A stretch of DNA of 64,000 nucleotides from CAZNOG01 sp964574635 (lineage in GTDB: Bacteria; Bacteroidota; Bacteroidia; Flavobacteriales_D; Cryomorphaceae): NCBI GenBank assembly GCA_964574635.1, contig CAZNOG010000017.1:30556-94555 (forward strand). Direction: 5' to 3'. Numbering within the stretch: the stretch's first letter is position 1; each line of letters opens with the position of its first letter. The notes below the pieces were generated by a model. It had not been told where the DNA came from, ran no database searches, and saw nothing but the letters and a program-made list of their open reading frames with translations. Below are positions 44,077-52,100 of the stretch, in pieces. The position numbers and the translations under genes were made by a program.

Positions 44077-44279
44077 TTGTGATATGTGGTGTTTATCAAC
44101 CAAGGTACTTCGACGTACGAAGGAGAACTGCAAATGGTTTTAAACGCGGGAATCCGAAGAATATTGCGGTTGAAGACGAGGAAGTTCCGCGTCGGTGATC
44201 CGCAGACAATTCGTACCTTTCGACTCGTCCATAAGTCGAATTTTGCCGATCTTTGCGGTCGACTAAACCACCTGAATCC

Positions 44280-45692
44280 ATGAAGGTAGAACAGATTTAC
44301 ACGGGGTGCCTGGCCCAAGGCGCCTACTACATCGAAAGCGAAGGCGAAGCCGTCATCATCGATCCCTTGCGGGAAGTAGGCTCGTACATTGAGAGAGCCG
44401 AAAAGTCGGGCGCGAAAATCAAATACGTGATGGAGACCCATTTCCACGCGGATTTCGTTTCCGGCCACATCGACTTGGCCCGGAAGACGGGCGCCAAAAT
44501 CGTGTACGGCCCCATGGCCAATCCGAAATACGAAGTACACGTGGCAAAAGACGGGGAGGAATTTTCCGTCGGGAAAGTGCGGATCCGCGTGTTGCACACT
44601 CCGGGCCACACCATGGAAAGCACCTGCTACCTGCTGCTGGACGAAGAGGGGAAGCCGCATTCCCTGTTTTCGGGCGATACACTGTTTCTCGGCGACGTCG
44701 GTCGTCCCGACCTCGCGGTGAAATCCGACGTGACCCTCGAAGAACTCGCCGGGCACATGTACGATTCTCTGCGCAACAAGATCATGACCTTGCCCGACAA
44801 CGTGGTGGTTTACCCCGGGCACGGCGCGGGTTCGGCCTGCGGCAAGAACATGCGCAAGGAAACCGTCGGCAGCATCGGCGGTGAGAAAGAAAGCAATTAC
44901 GCTTTGCGCGCCGACATGACGAAAGAGGAATTCATAGCCGAAGTCACCGGCGGACTCCTCCCTCCCCCGGCCTACTTCCCGCTGAACGCGGCCATGAACA
45001 TCGGCGGGTACGAGAGTTTGGACACCGTGTTGGAGCGCGGATTGAGAGCGCTGACCAACGAAGGGTTCGAAGCCGCAGCCAACGAAACGGGCGCCGTCAT
45101 TCTCGACACCCGGAATCCGGGCGTGTTCGGCAAAGCCTTTATCCCCAACTCCATCAATATCGGAATAGACGGTGGATTCGCGCCGTGGGTAGGAACCCTG
45201 ATTCCCGACAACAAGCAGCCCATCCTGATCGTAGCCGACAAAGGCCGTGAAGAAGAAGTGGTAACCCGCTTGTCACGCGTGGGGTACGACAACACCCTGG
45301 GATACTTGAAAGACGGATTCGAGGGTTGGGTGGAAGCCGGAAAAGAAGTGGACCACGTGGAAAACATCACGCCCGACACCTTCGCCGAGATTCACCGCAA
45401 GGAAGACATTCGAGTGGTGGACGTACGAAAACCAACGGAATACGCGTCTCAGCGCGTGTGTGGAGCGGAAAACCTCCCCTTGGATTTCATCAACCAACTC
45501 ATGGACAAATTCCAAAAAGACGGAACCACCTACTTGCATTGCGCCGGCGGGTACCGGTCCATGATCGCGGCGTCCATTCTCAAGGCTCGCGGGTACGACA
45601 ACATGGTGAACGTCCTCGGCGGATTCAGTGAAATTTGCCAAACGGACATCCCCATCGAAGCCGGAGAACCCACTTCCATGGATATCGGCTGA
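44280..45692 (+). CDS. CstB-like persulfide dioxygenase-rhodanese fusion
   Basis: 470-residue cytosolic protein with three domains. A metallo-beta-lactamase-fold persulfide dioxygenase (1-250) carries METHFHADFVSGHIDL, HTPGHTMESTCYLLLDE and FSGDTLFLGDVGRPDL, the mononuclear Fe ligands. A rhodanese domain at about 255-365 has lost the catalytic Cys (Asp-Lys-Gly-Arg in its loop). A second rhodanese (about 375-470) keeps it in HCAGGYRS (Cys421). This layout matches Staphylococcus CstB, which converts persulfides to thiosulfate or sulfite plus thiol. The start is the ATG at 44280. It heads a plus-strand unit with the single rhodanese 96 bases downstream. Confidence 0.92.
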   Translation: MKVEQIYTGCLAQGAYYIESEGEAVIIDPLREVGSYIERAEKSGAKIKYVMETHFHADFVSGHIDLARKTGAKIVYGPMANPKYEVHVAKDGEEFSVGKVRIRVLHTPGHTMESTCYLLLDEEGKPHSLFSGDTLFLGDVGRPDLAVKSDVTLEELAGHMYDSLRNKIMTLPDNVVVYPGHGAGSACGKNMRKETVGSIGGEKESNYALRADMTKEEFIAEVTGGLLPPPAYFPLNAAMNIGGYESLDTVLERGLRALTNEGFEAAANETGAVILDTRNPGVFGKAFIPNSINIGIDGGFAPWVGTLIPDNKQPILIVADKGREEEVVTRLSRVGYDNTLGYLKDGFEGWVEAGKEVDHVENITPDTFAEIHRKEDIRVVDVRKPTEYASQRVCGAENLPLDFINQLMDKFQKDGTTYLHCAGGYRSMIAASILKARGYDNMVNVLGGFSEICQTDIPIEAGEPTSMDIG

Positions 45693-45788
45693 CGCCGGAC
45701 GAATCCCGCAAAGTATTGCGCCGCGGAATCGAAAAACCTTTCGTGCTCCGGCGTTTACATTTCAAAACACGCATCGAAACCCTCTGTC

Positions 45789-46112
45789 ATGTCCTTCATG
45801 TCATTCCTAAGAAAATCCGCATCGGACCTGAGTCCGGTGGATTTCAAAATGCGGCTCGACGGCGATCCCGACGCCGTGCTGGTCGACGTACGCACGCTCG
45901 GCGAATACGAGTCGGGCTGCATCGGCGAGGCCGAACACATCGATTATTTTTCGAAAGACTTCAAAGACCGATTGGAAGCCCTTCCCAAAGACAAAAATTA
46001 CTATTTGTATTGCCACAGCGGCAACCGCAGCAGGCAAGCCATGAACATGCTCATCTCCATGGGGTACACGGCGTACAACCTCGACGGGGGCATCATGCGC
46101 TGGCCTTATTGA
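45789..46112 (+). CDS. Single-domain rhodanese
   Basis: 107-residue sulfurtransferase domain. It has LSPVDFKMRLDGDPDAVLVD, VRTLGEYESGCIGEAEHIDY (family VR..EY..GHI pattern) and the active-site loop YCHSGNRS with Cys75. Leu-Asp-Gly-Gly near the C-terminus is typical. It should transfer sulfane sulfur to or from thiols or the neighbouring CstB-like enzyme. The start could be the ATG at 45789 or a second ATG three codons later. It lies convergent with hutU, 76 bases apart. Confidence 0.9.
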   Translation: MSFMSFLRKSASDLSPVDFKMRLDGDPDAVLVDVRTLGEYESGCIGEAEHIDYFSKDFKDRLEALPKDKNYYLYCHSGNRSRQAMNMLISMGYTAYNLDGGIMRWPY

Positions 46113-46188
46113 GGGAAGTTCCCCACGGCATATTCGTCCCGGTCGGCGGGAGTACGCTTACCGGCACCCGAATTTGAAACCGAACCGC

Positions 46189-48204
46189 TCAGAACAATTT
46201 TCCGAGCACCTCGGGTGATACGCGGTGGCCTCGGGTGACCTTCAGCAGGGGTTCCTCTTTCATGGCGCGGTCGATGGCGAAGACCGCCGCGTCGTTGCCC
46301 GCCCAGCTGCGTCTGGCGATGCCGTTGTTGACGTCCCAGAACAGCATGGCGTGCAGGCGCCTGTCGGCGTCTTCGCTGCCGTCGAGCACCATGCCGAAAC
46401 CGCCGTTGATCACCTCTCCCCAGCCCACGCCGCCTCCATTGTGGAGGCTCACCCACGTGGCGCCGCGGAATGAATCGCCCACGAAGTTGTGCACGGCCAT
46501 GTCCGCCGTGAATGACGAACCGTCGTAGATGTTGCTGGTTTCGCGGTAAGGCGAATCGGTACCCGACACGTCGTGGTGATCCCTTCCCAGCACCACCGGT
46601 CCGATTTCCCCGGCGGCGATGGCCTCGTTGAAAGCCTTTGCGATTTTCATACGGCCTTCGGCATCGGCGTAGAGAATCCGGGCTTGGGAACCGACGACGA
46701 GGGCGTTGTCGTGCGCACTGCGTATCCAGTGGATGTTGTCGTCCAATTGCCGCTGAATTTCGGAGGGGGCGTCGCGGCGGATGTCTTCCAGCACACGTGC
46801 GGCGATGGCGTCGGTTTTATCCAAATCCTCCTCGCTTCCCGAGGCGCATACCCATCGGAAAGGTCCGAACCCGAAATCAAAACACATGGGTCCCATGATG
46901 TCTTGCACGTAAGAGGGGTATTTGAAGCCGGTGCCGTCGGCATTCAGGATGTCCGCACCCGCCCGGCTCGCTTCCAACAAAAAGGCGTTGCCGTAATCGA
47001 AAAAGTACGTGCCCCGTGCGGCGTGTTTGTTTATCGCATCCGTTTGACGGCGCAAACTCGCCTGCACCGCTTCTTTAAATTTTACGGGATCGGTGGCCAT
47101 CATGTCGTTGGCCTCTTCGTAGGTCATGCCCACGGGATAATACCCGCCGGCCCAAGGATTGTGGAGGGAAGTCTGGTCCGATCCGAGATCGATGTACAGG
47201 TCGCGGTCGTAAAAGCTTTCCCACACCTCCACCACGTTGCCGAGGTAGGCGAGGGACACCACTTCTTTCTCCGCTTTTGCGCGTTTCACCCGCTCCACCA
47301 GGGCATCCATGTCGTCGATGATTTCGTCCACCCAGCCCTGTTCGTGGCGTTTGTAGGCGGCCAACCGGTTCACTTCGGCGACCACCGTAATGCACCCGGC
47401 AATGTTTCCCGCCTTGGGTTGGGCGCCGCTCATTCCTCCCAGACCGCTGGTTACGAAGATCTTTCCGGCCAACCCTTCGTCGCCTTTGGCGATTTTCCTC
47501 CCCGCGTTCAACACGGTGATGGTCGTGCCGTGCACAATGCCCTGAGGACCTATGTACATGTACGAACCGGCCGTCATCTGCCCATACTGGGTCACACCCA
47601 GCGCGTTGTACCTTTCCCAATCGTCCGGCGAGGAGTGGTTCGGAATCATCATTCCGTTGGTCACCACCACGCGTGGGGCATCCTTGTGCGAAGGAAACAG
47701 CCCCATGGGGTGGCCGCTGTACATCACCAACGTTTGCCCGTCGCTCATTTCCGAGAGGTACTTCATGGTGAGCAGGTACTGGGCCCAGTTTTGAAATACC
47801 GCCCCGTTGCCACCGTACGTAATGAGCTCTTCCGGGTGCTGCGCCACCTTGGGATCCAAGTTGTTTTGAATCATCAGCATGATGGCCGCCGCTTGGGTGG
47901 ATTTCGCCGGATAGGCGTCAATGGGGCGGGCGTACATTCGGTAGGTCGGGCGAAAACGGTACATGTAAATCCGCCCGTAGGTCTGCAATTCCTTCAAGAA
48001 CTCCTCCGCCAAAACCCCGTGGTGCTCAGGCGGAAAATACCGGAGTGCATTGGCCACGGCCAGTTTTTTCTCCTCGTCGTTCAGAATGTCTTTTCGCTTC
48101 GGGGCATGGCTCACGTCGGGGCTTATGGGCCGGGGAGGCGGCAATTGCGCCGGTATGCCCGCGCGTATGGCTTCGTGAAATTCTGTATCCGTAGTCGTTT
48201 GCAT
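46189..48204 (-). CDS. hutU: Urocanate hydratase
   Basis: 671-residue NAD+-dependent urocanase, second step of histidine breakdown (urocanate to imidazolonepropionate). It is the long type found in Bacteroidota and eukaryotes rather than the about 555-residue proteobacterial type. Marks are YPAKSTQAAAIMLMIQNNLD, ITYGGNGAVFQNWAQYLL, SGHPMGLFPSH, TSGLGGMSGAQPKAGNIAG (NAD site), CFDFGFGPFRWVCASG (active-site Cys region) and GRDHHDVSGTDSPYRETSN. It is intact. hutH lies about 9 kb away on the same strand, so the two hut genes are not in one operon. It starts 11 bases after the DUF5522 gene. Confidence 0.97.
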   Translation of the reverse strand: MQTTTDTEFHEAIRAGIPAQLPPPRPISPDVSHAPKRKDILNDEEKKLAVANALRYFPPEHHGVLAEEFLKELQTYGRIYMYRFRPTYRMYARPIDAYPAKSTQAAAIMLMIQNNLDPKVAQHPEELITYGGNGAVFQNWAQYLLTMKYLSEMSDGQTLVMYSGHPMGLFPSHKDAPRVVVTNGMMIPNHSSPDDWERYNALGVTQYGQMTAGSYMYIGPQGIVHGTTITVLNAGRKIAKGDEGLAGKIFVTSGLGGMSGAQPKAGNIAGCITVVAEVNRLAAYKRHEQGWVDEIIDDMDALVERVKRAKAEKEVVSLAYLGNVVEVWESFYDRDLYIDLGSDQTSLHNPWAGGYYPVGMTYEEANDMMATDPVKFKEAVQASLRRQTDAINKHAARGTYFFDYGNAFLLEASRAGADILNADGTGFKYPSYVQDIMGPMCFDFGFGPFRWVCASGSEEDLDKTDAIAARVLEDIRRDAPSEIQRQLDDNIHWIRSAHDNALVVGSQARILYADAEGRMKIAKAFNEAIAAGEIGPVVLGRDHHDVSGTDSPYRETSNIYDGSSFTADMAVHNFVGDSFRGATWVSLHNGGGVGWGEVINGGFGMVLDGSEDADRRLHAMLFWDVNNGIARRSWAGNDAAVFAIDRAMKEEPLLKVTRGHRVSPEVLGKLF

Positions 48205-48215
48205 TTCAGTGTAGT

Positions 48216-48458
48216 TTAAGGTCGGACAATTCTTCCCTGCTTGGGGTCATAGCCGTAAGGGCAGTGCCTGCAGCCGCTCTGACAGCAGTGACCGCGCTTC
48301 AGCAGATACTTCTCGGTAAATACCTTGTACCCTTCCGGGGTGAAGTAATAATCCTCCGTGTCGCGCTTCTCGGATTTCCCGAAAATTCCGCCGGCATCAA
48401 ACCCCGTATCCATGTCCTCTTCTCCTTCCATGCCGGCTAATTTCGCGTTTTTTTCCAA
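48216..48458 (-). CDS. DUF5522 family small Cys-rich protein
   Basis: 80 residues. The C-terminal half is the DUF5522 signature YYFTPEGYKVFTEKYLLKRG, then HCCQSGCRHCPYGY with four cysteines that probably bind a metal or cluster, ending in KQGRIVRP. The N-terminal half is acidic and variable. Function unknown. It lies 11 bases upstream of hutU on the same strand, so co-expression is likely, though this pairing may be accidental. Confidence 0.85.
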   Translation of the reverse strand: MEKNAKLAGMEGEEDMDTGFDAGGIFGKSEKRDTEDYYFTPEGYKVFTEKYLLKRGHCCQSGCRHCPYGYDPKQGRIVRP

Positions 48459-48514
48459 TCTCCGCTTCCCCGAAAATCACTGCGTGAAGATCAGCGGTTT
48501 GAGTGGGATGTTTT

Positions 48515-48743
48515 GGGCGTGCCGCCCACGGTTTTACCGCTGTTCGGGAAAATCTCCCCGGCGGGGAGGCAATCGCCTTCCGCGGGTCACACCTCTCTCC
48601 CACCCCGTGGGCGTCGGTGCTCCGGCTGTATCTTTTACCGCCGGCCGGTTGTTTTCATCAGGTGCGAATTCACTCCTTGCCCGCATTCGTACTCTCGGGG
48701 AAAAACACCACGGGCGATAAAAGGATGCCGCCTCAGCCCCTCA
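48515..48743 (+). repeat. Dispersed ~230-bp repeat, copy B
   Basis: Fills most of the gene-free stretch 48459-48808. Block 1 GGGCGTGCCGCCC at 48515, block 2 GGGCGTCGGTGCTCCGGCTG continuing into TATCTTTTA at 48609-48637, block 3 AAAAGGATGCCGCC with CCCCTCACG at 48719-48743. Block order and spacing agree with copies A and C. Confidence 0.75.
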
Positions 48744-48808
48744 CGCGGTCGCACTCGATTCCCGAAAACCCCGACTTGGTGTAAGGGAAAATCCTAACTT
48801 TACCGTTT

Positions 48809-49483
48809 ATGATTCGCCGGGTACCGTTGCTGTTTTTCCTGTTCCTTTCCGTGTGCGGTTTCGCACAATCGGGAACTTACTCCTTGGCGGTATTGCAGTA
48901 CCGCGGAGGGGGAGATTGGTACGCCAACCCCACAGCCTTGCCCAATCTTTCGCAATTCTGCCGGGACGAACTCGGCATGAAAATCGGCGAGTCCGCATTC
49001 GTAGACGTGGGGAGCCCCGAGCTGTTCAACTACCCCTTCGTGCACATGACCGGACACGGAAACGTGGTGTTCAACTCCCGTGACAAAGACAACCTACGCG
49101 CCTATCTTTTGGGCGGCGGGTTTCTTCACATCGACGACAATTACGGCATGGATCCGTACATCCGTCCACAATTGGCCGAGTTGTTTCCCGACAAGGAATT
49201 GGTGGAAGTTCCCTTCGACCATCCGGTCTATCACATGAAGTACGATTTTCCCGACGGCTTGCCGAAGATCCACGAACACGACGGCCTTCCGCCCCGGGGT
49301 TACGGCATATTCCACGAGGGAAGGTTGATTTTGTTTTACAGCCACGAAGCCGATTTGGGCGACGGCTGGGAAGACCCCGCGGTGCACAACGATCCGCCGG
49401 AACTACGGTTAAAAGCCCTTCGCATGGGTGCCAACTTGGTTCAATACGCATTCATGGGCGAAGACGAAACCACTCAACCCTGA
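48809..49483 (+). CDS. DUF4159 domain secreted protein
   Basis: 224 residues: signal peptide (PLLFFLFLSVCGFAQ) and a DUF4159 domain. LAVLQYRGGGDWYANPTALP, PFVHMTGHGNVVF, LLGGGFLHIDDNYGMD and LFPDKELVEVPFDHPVYH are family hallmarks; the fold is glutamine-amidotransferase-like. The function is unknown, although members are often near MoxR and von Willebrand-factor proteins; none is seen here. A TAACTTTA element at 48795-48802 lies just before the ATG. The SLC13 transporter starts 17 bases downstream, so an operon is likely. Confidence 0.9.
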   Translation: MIRRVPLLFFLFLSVCGFAQSGTYSLAVLQYRGGGDWYANPTALPNLSQFCRDELGMKIGESAFVDVGSPELFNYPFVHMTGHGNVVFNSRDKDNLRAYLLGGGFLHIDDNYGMDPYIRPQLAELFPDKELVEVPFDHPVYHMKYDFPDGLPKIHEHDGLPPRGYGIFHEGRLILFYSHEADLGDGWEDPAVHNDPPELRLKALRMGANLVQYAFMGEDETTQP

Positions 49484-49499
49484 TTAATATCGGTTTGCC

Positions 49500-50921
49500 G
49501 TGACTGATTCGAGATGGTCGGCGATTCGCCACTACCGCCGCAAGGCCTTCCGGACGCTGTTCAACACCTCTACGTTTCTCGGAAACGTGACCCTCGCGGC
49601 CATCCTCACATACTTCCTGCACATCCCCGACTCCACGCCGGAGATGGAGTACGTGCTGTTTTTGGTCATTCTGGCCATCGGGTTGTGGTTTACCGAAGCC
49701 ATCCCACCCTTCGCCACGGCGATTTTCATCATCGCCTATTTGGTCGTTGTGTTGGGGTCGGATTTTTTCCTCGACGAGGCGTTGGACGTCGAGCATTACG
49801 TGGGGACGTGGACCAGCGACGTCATTTGGTTGCTTTTGGGGGGATTTTTCCTCGCCGAGGGAATGAAGCAAGTGGCGCTGGATCGGGAGTTGTTTCGCTT
49901 CACGGTGCGCCGCTTCGGATCGGATCCGAACCGGTTGCTGCTGGGGCTCATGCTCATGACGGCCGTGGGGAGCATGATCATTTCGAATTCGGCCATTACG
50001 GCGATGATGATCACGGGCATCATGCCGCTGATCCGCGTGTTGGGCAAGAAATCACCGCTCACGAAGTCCATCCTCATCGGCATTCCTTCGGCGGCGGCCA
50101 TGGGTGGGATGGGAACCATCATTTCCAGCCCGCCGAACGCCATCACGGTGGGTGCCCTCGAAGGCATCGGTATCAGGATTTCCTTCCTTACATGGATGTC
50201 ATTCGGCGTACCCTTGGCGGCCATTCTGGTGGTTTCGTTCTGGAAATACCTTTCCGACCGCCTGCCGAAAGACCTGACTTTGCCCGACATTTCTTTTCTG
50301 GATGATGAGGAAGAAAAACCGTCCCCTCAAGACCGCAGCAACAGAAGGGTCGTATTGGTCACCTTGGCCCTGACAACCTTGTTGTGGACCACGGAAATCA
50401 TCCACAATATTCCATTGGCCGCGGTGTCCATGGTGCCCATCGTGCTGCTCACCCTCACGGGAATCTTGTCGGCGGAAGAGATGCGCGCCTTGCCGTGGGA
50501 CACCTTGATGCTGGTGGCTGGAGGCTTGGCGCTGGGGTACGCGATATCGGACGTGGAACTCACCGAGGTTTTCGTGGGGTTCACCTCTTCTTGGGATATC
50601 CCCCTGTGGATGACAGCGATACTGTTCGGTTATTTCGCCTTGTTGATCGGAAACGTCATGTCGAATACCGCCACGGTCGCCATTCTCATGCCGGTGGCCG
50701 TCGGCTTCAGCGGCACGTACGGCGTGGCGGTGGCGTTGATGTTGGGACTGAGCGCGAGTTCCGCACTCTTCTTACCCGTTTCCACCCCGCCGAACGCCAT
50801 CGCGTACAGCACGCGCATGCTCGACCAAAAGGACTTCCGAATTCCGGGCGCGTACTTCGCCATTCTGTCACCGGTACTGATTTTCCCCTTCTCCCTCCTT
50901 CTGGGGTACGTCTTCGGTTGA
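49500..50921 (+). CDS. SLC13/DASS family anion:Na+ symporter
   Basis: 473-residue inner-membrane transporter for dicarboxylates, sulfate or phosphate driven by Na+. Two inverted halves are seen, each with a hairpin motif: SNSAITAMMITGIMPLIRVL with SSPPNAITVGALEG, and SNTATVAILMPVAVG with STPPNAIAYSTRML. These correspond to the SNT and PPNA-type substrate sites. An extra hydrophilic loop (FLDDEEEKPSPQDRSN) separates the halves. The GTG at 49500 is the only start consistent with the first helix. Substrate specificity is not predictable. The ninety-plus hydrophobic residues per half give about 11-12 helices. Confidence 0.92.
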   Translation: MTDSRWSAIRHYRRKAFRTLFNTSTFLGNVTLAAILTYFLHIPDSTPEMEYVLFLVILAIGLWFTEAIPPFATAIFIIAYLVVVLGSDFFLDEALDVEHYVGTWTSDVIWLLLGGFFLAEGMKQVALDRELFRFTVRRFGSDPNRLLLGLMLMTAVGSMIISNSAITAMMITGIMPLIRVLGKKSPLTKSILIGIPSAAAMGGMGTIISSPPNAITVGALEGIGIRISFLTWMSFGVPLAAILVVSFWKYLSDRLPKDLTLPDISFLDDEEEKPSPQDRSNRRVVLVTLALTTLLWTTEIIHNIPLAAVSMVPIVLLTLTGILSAEEMRALPWDTLMLVAGGLALGYAISDVELTEVFVGFTSSWDIPLWMTAILFGYFALLIGNVMSNTATVAILMPVAVGFSGTYGVAVALMLGLSASSALFLPVSTPPNAIAYSTRMLDQKDFRIPGAYFAILSPVLIFPFSLLLGYVFG

Positions 50922-50932
50922 CCTCTCTCCCC

Positions 50933-51787
50933 TCACTCCCCCACCACGACGGTGGCACGGGCGCGACCGGCCGCGCCGAAATACCCCCGTGCGGAGTGAT
51001 CGGGGCGGGTGAGATTCTTCACGTTTCCTTGTACGGGCGCCGGCGGAGTGTCGAATGGCGTTCCGACGAAGGCGGCTTGAAATCGGATGGAGAACAAGAA
51101 GTCGTACGCCGGTCGGGCAATGCGGTCTTGAATTACGGCGACCGTGTCTCCCCATGCGAAGAGCCTTCTAGAGAAATCGATGTCCGGCAGGTAGCTGCCG
51201 TCGATCAGTTCGTCGGTGTCGAGTGACATGTCGAGGGGATCGGTGAGTGGCGTTCCGTTCAACACGGTGCGCCATCGGTAGCAGTCGCCGATGCCGGCGG
51301 GGTCTTGGGTGTCGATGCCCACGAAGTAGACGTCGTCGGGGTTTTCGTTGGGGTCGGGTTCTTCGTCCGAAAGTCGATAGGAAATTTCGAGGATGGGTAC
51401 CGGAGCTTGGAGGAGGGAATAATCCGAACGGTAGTGCTCGCCGTCGGGCAGCACGATGTCGATGCGGTAGCTGCGGCCTACGGTGCCGGAGTCGGGGTAG
51501 ACGTATACGCCGGGTTCGACTTCGTCGAGTTGGACCGAGAGTTCGTGATCGTCTTCGAGACGCACCACCGCGCCTGACACCACCGGTTGCGGGGAAGTGT
51601 CGAAATAGGGAGAGGTTTGCGTCAGCAGAACGCGGTGTGGACCGGGTTCGTTGGTGATCCACCCTTCGACGACGAGGAATTTTTCGCCCTCGGGCAAGTC
51701 GAGTTCTATTTTTTCTTGGCAGGCCCCCAACGTGGCGAGGAAAAGCAGGGATGCGAAGAAGCGGGCAAATACGTTTCGGATGTTCAT
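50933..51787 (-). CDS. DUF4249 lipoprotein, TonB receptor partner
   Basis: 284-residue lipoprotein. The signal peptide ends in the lipobox TLGAC (Cys23); the body starts KIELDLPEGEKFLVVEGWIT, the standard DUF4249 opening, then VLLTQTSPYFDTSPQPVVSG and PDGEHYRSD. DUF4249 proteins are surface lipoproteins paired with a TonB-dependent receptor, and the receptor gene lies 313 bases upstream on the same strand. Together they should bind and import an unknown nutrient. The region between them holds copy C of the dispersed repeat. It is convergent with the SLC13 gene, 11 bases apart. Confidence 0.9.
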   Translation of the reverse strand: MNIRNVFARFFASLLFLATLGACQEKIELDLPEGEKFLVVEGWITNEPGPHRVLLTQTSPYFDTSPQPVVSGAVVRLEDDHELSVQLDEVEPGVYVYPDSGTVGRSYRIDIVLPDGEHYRSDYSLLQAPVPILEISYRLSDEEPDPNENPDDVYFVGIDTQDPAGIGDCYRWRTVLNGTPLTDPLDMSLDTDELIDGSYLPDIDFSRRLFAWGDTVAVIQDRIARPAYDFLFSIRFQAAFVGTPFDTPPAPVQGNVKNLTRPDHSARGYFGAAGRARATVVVGE

Positions 51788-51830
51788 GGTGTACCGATCA
51801 AAAATCTTGGGGAATGACGAAAATCGCAAT

Positions 51831-52055
51831 GGGTGAGGGATGCAGGCGGCATCCTTTTGTCGCGGCGCGCGATGAGGCGTGCATCGTGGCGGGGCGACGC
51901 GAGAAGCCCCCGCCACTGTGACAGGCCTCCGCGTCGGTGCGAAAAAGATAGAGCCGGAAGCCCGACCCCGGCCGGGAGGAAAATTCCGGGAAGGACGTTC
52001 TCCGACCTTCGGGCCGGGATTGCGATTCGGGACGCCTGGGCCGGGGGCACCCCCA
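51831..52055 (-). repeat. Dispersed ~230-bp repeat, copy C (reverse orientation)
   Basis: Occupies the gene-free stretch 51788-52100. Read on the minus strand: GGGGGTGCCCCCGGC at 52055-52040, GGCCGGGGTCGGGCTTCCGG running into CTCTATCTTTTTCGC at 51973-51939, and ACAAAAGGATGCCGCC with CCCTCACCC at 51860-51831. Between blocks 2 and 3 a stem is possible, GTGGCGGG with CCCGCCAC. Same block order and spacing as copies A and B. Confidence 0.75.
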
Positions 52056-52100
52056 AAACCAAAACCCCGAAAACATGGCGCATATTATTGGGTATAATCA

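Noticed and set aside
46573..48219. A 548-codon open frame antisense to hutU, and similar long antisense frames over hisS, ettA, pckA and the 2926 gene
   Set aside because: High GC with strong third-position bias keeps antisense frames open; they have no recognisable domains and lie fully within genes of known family.
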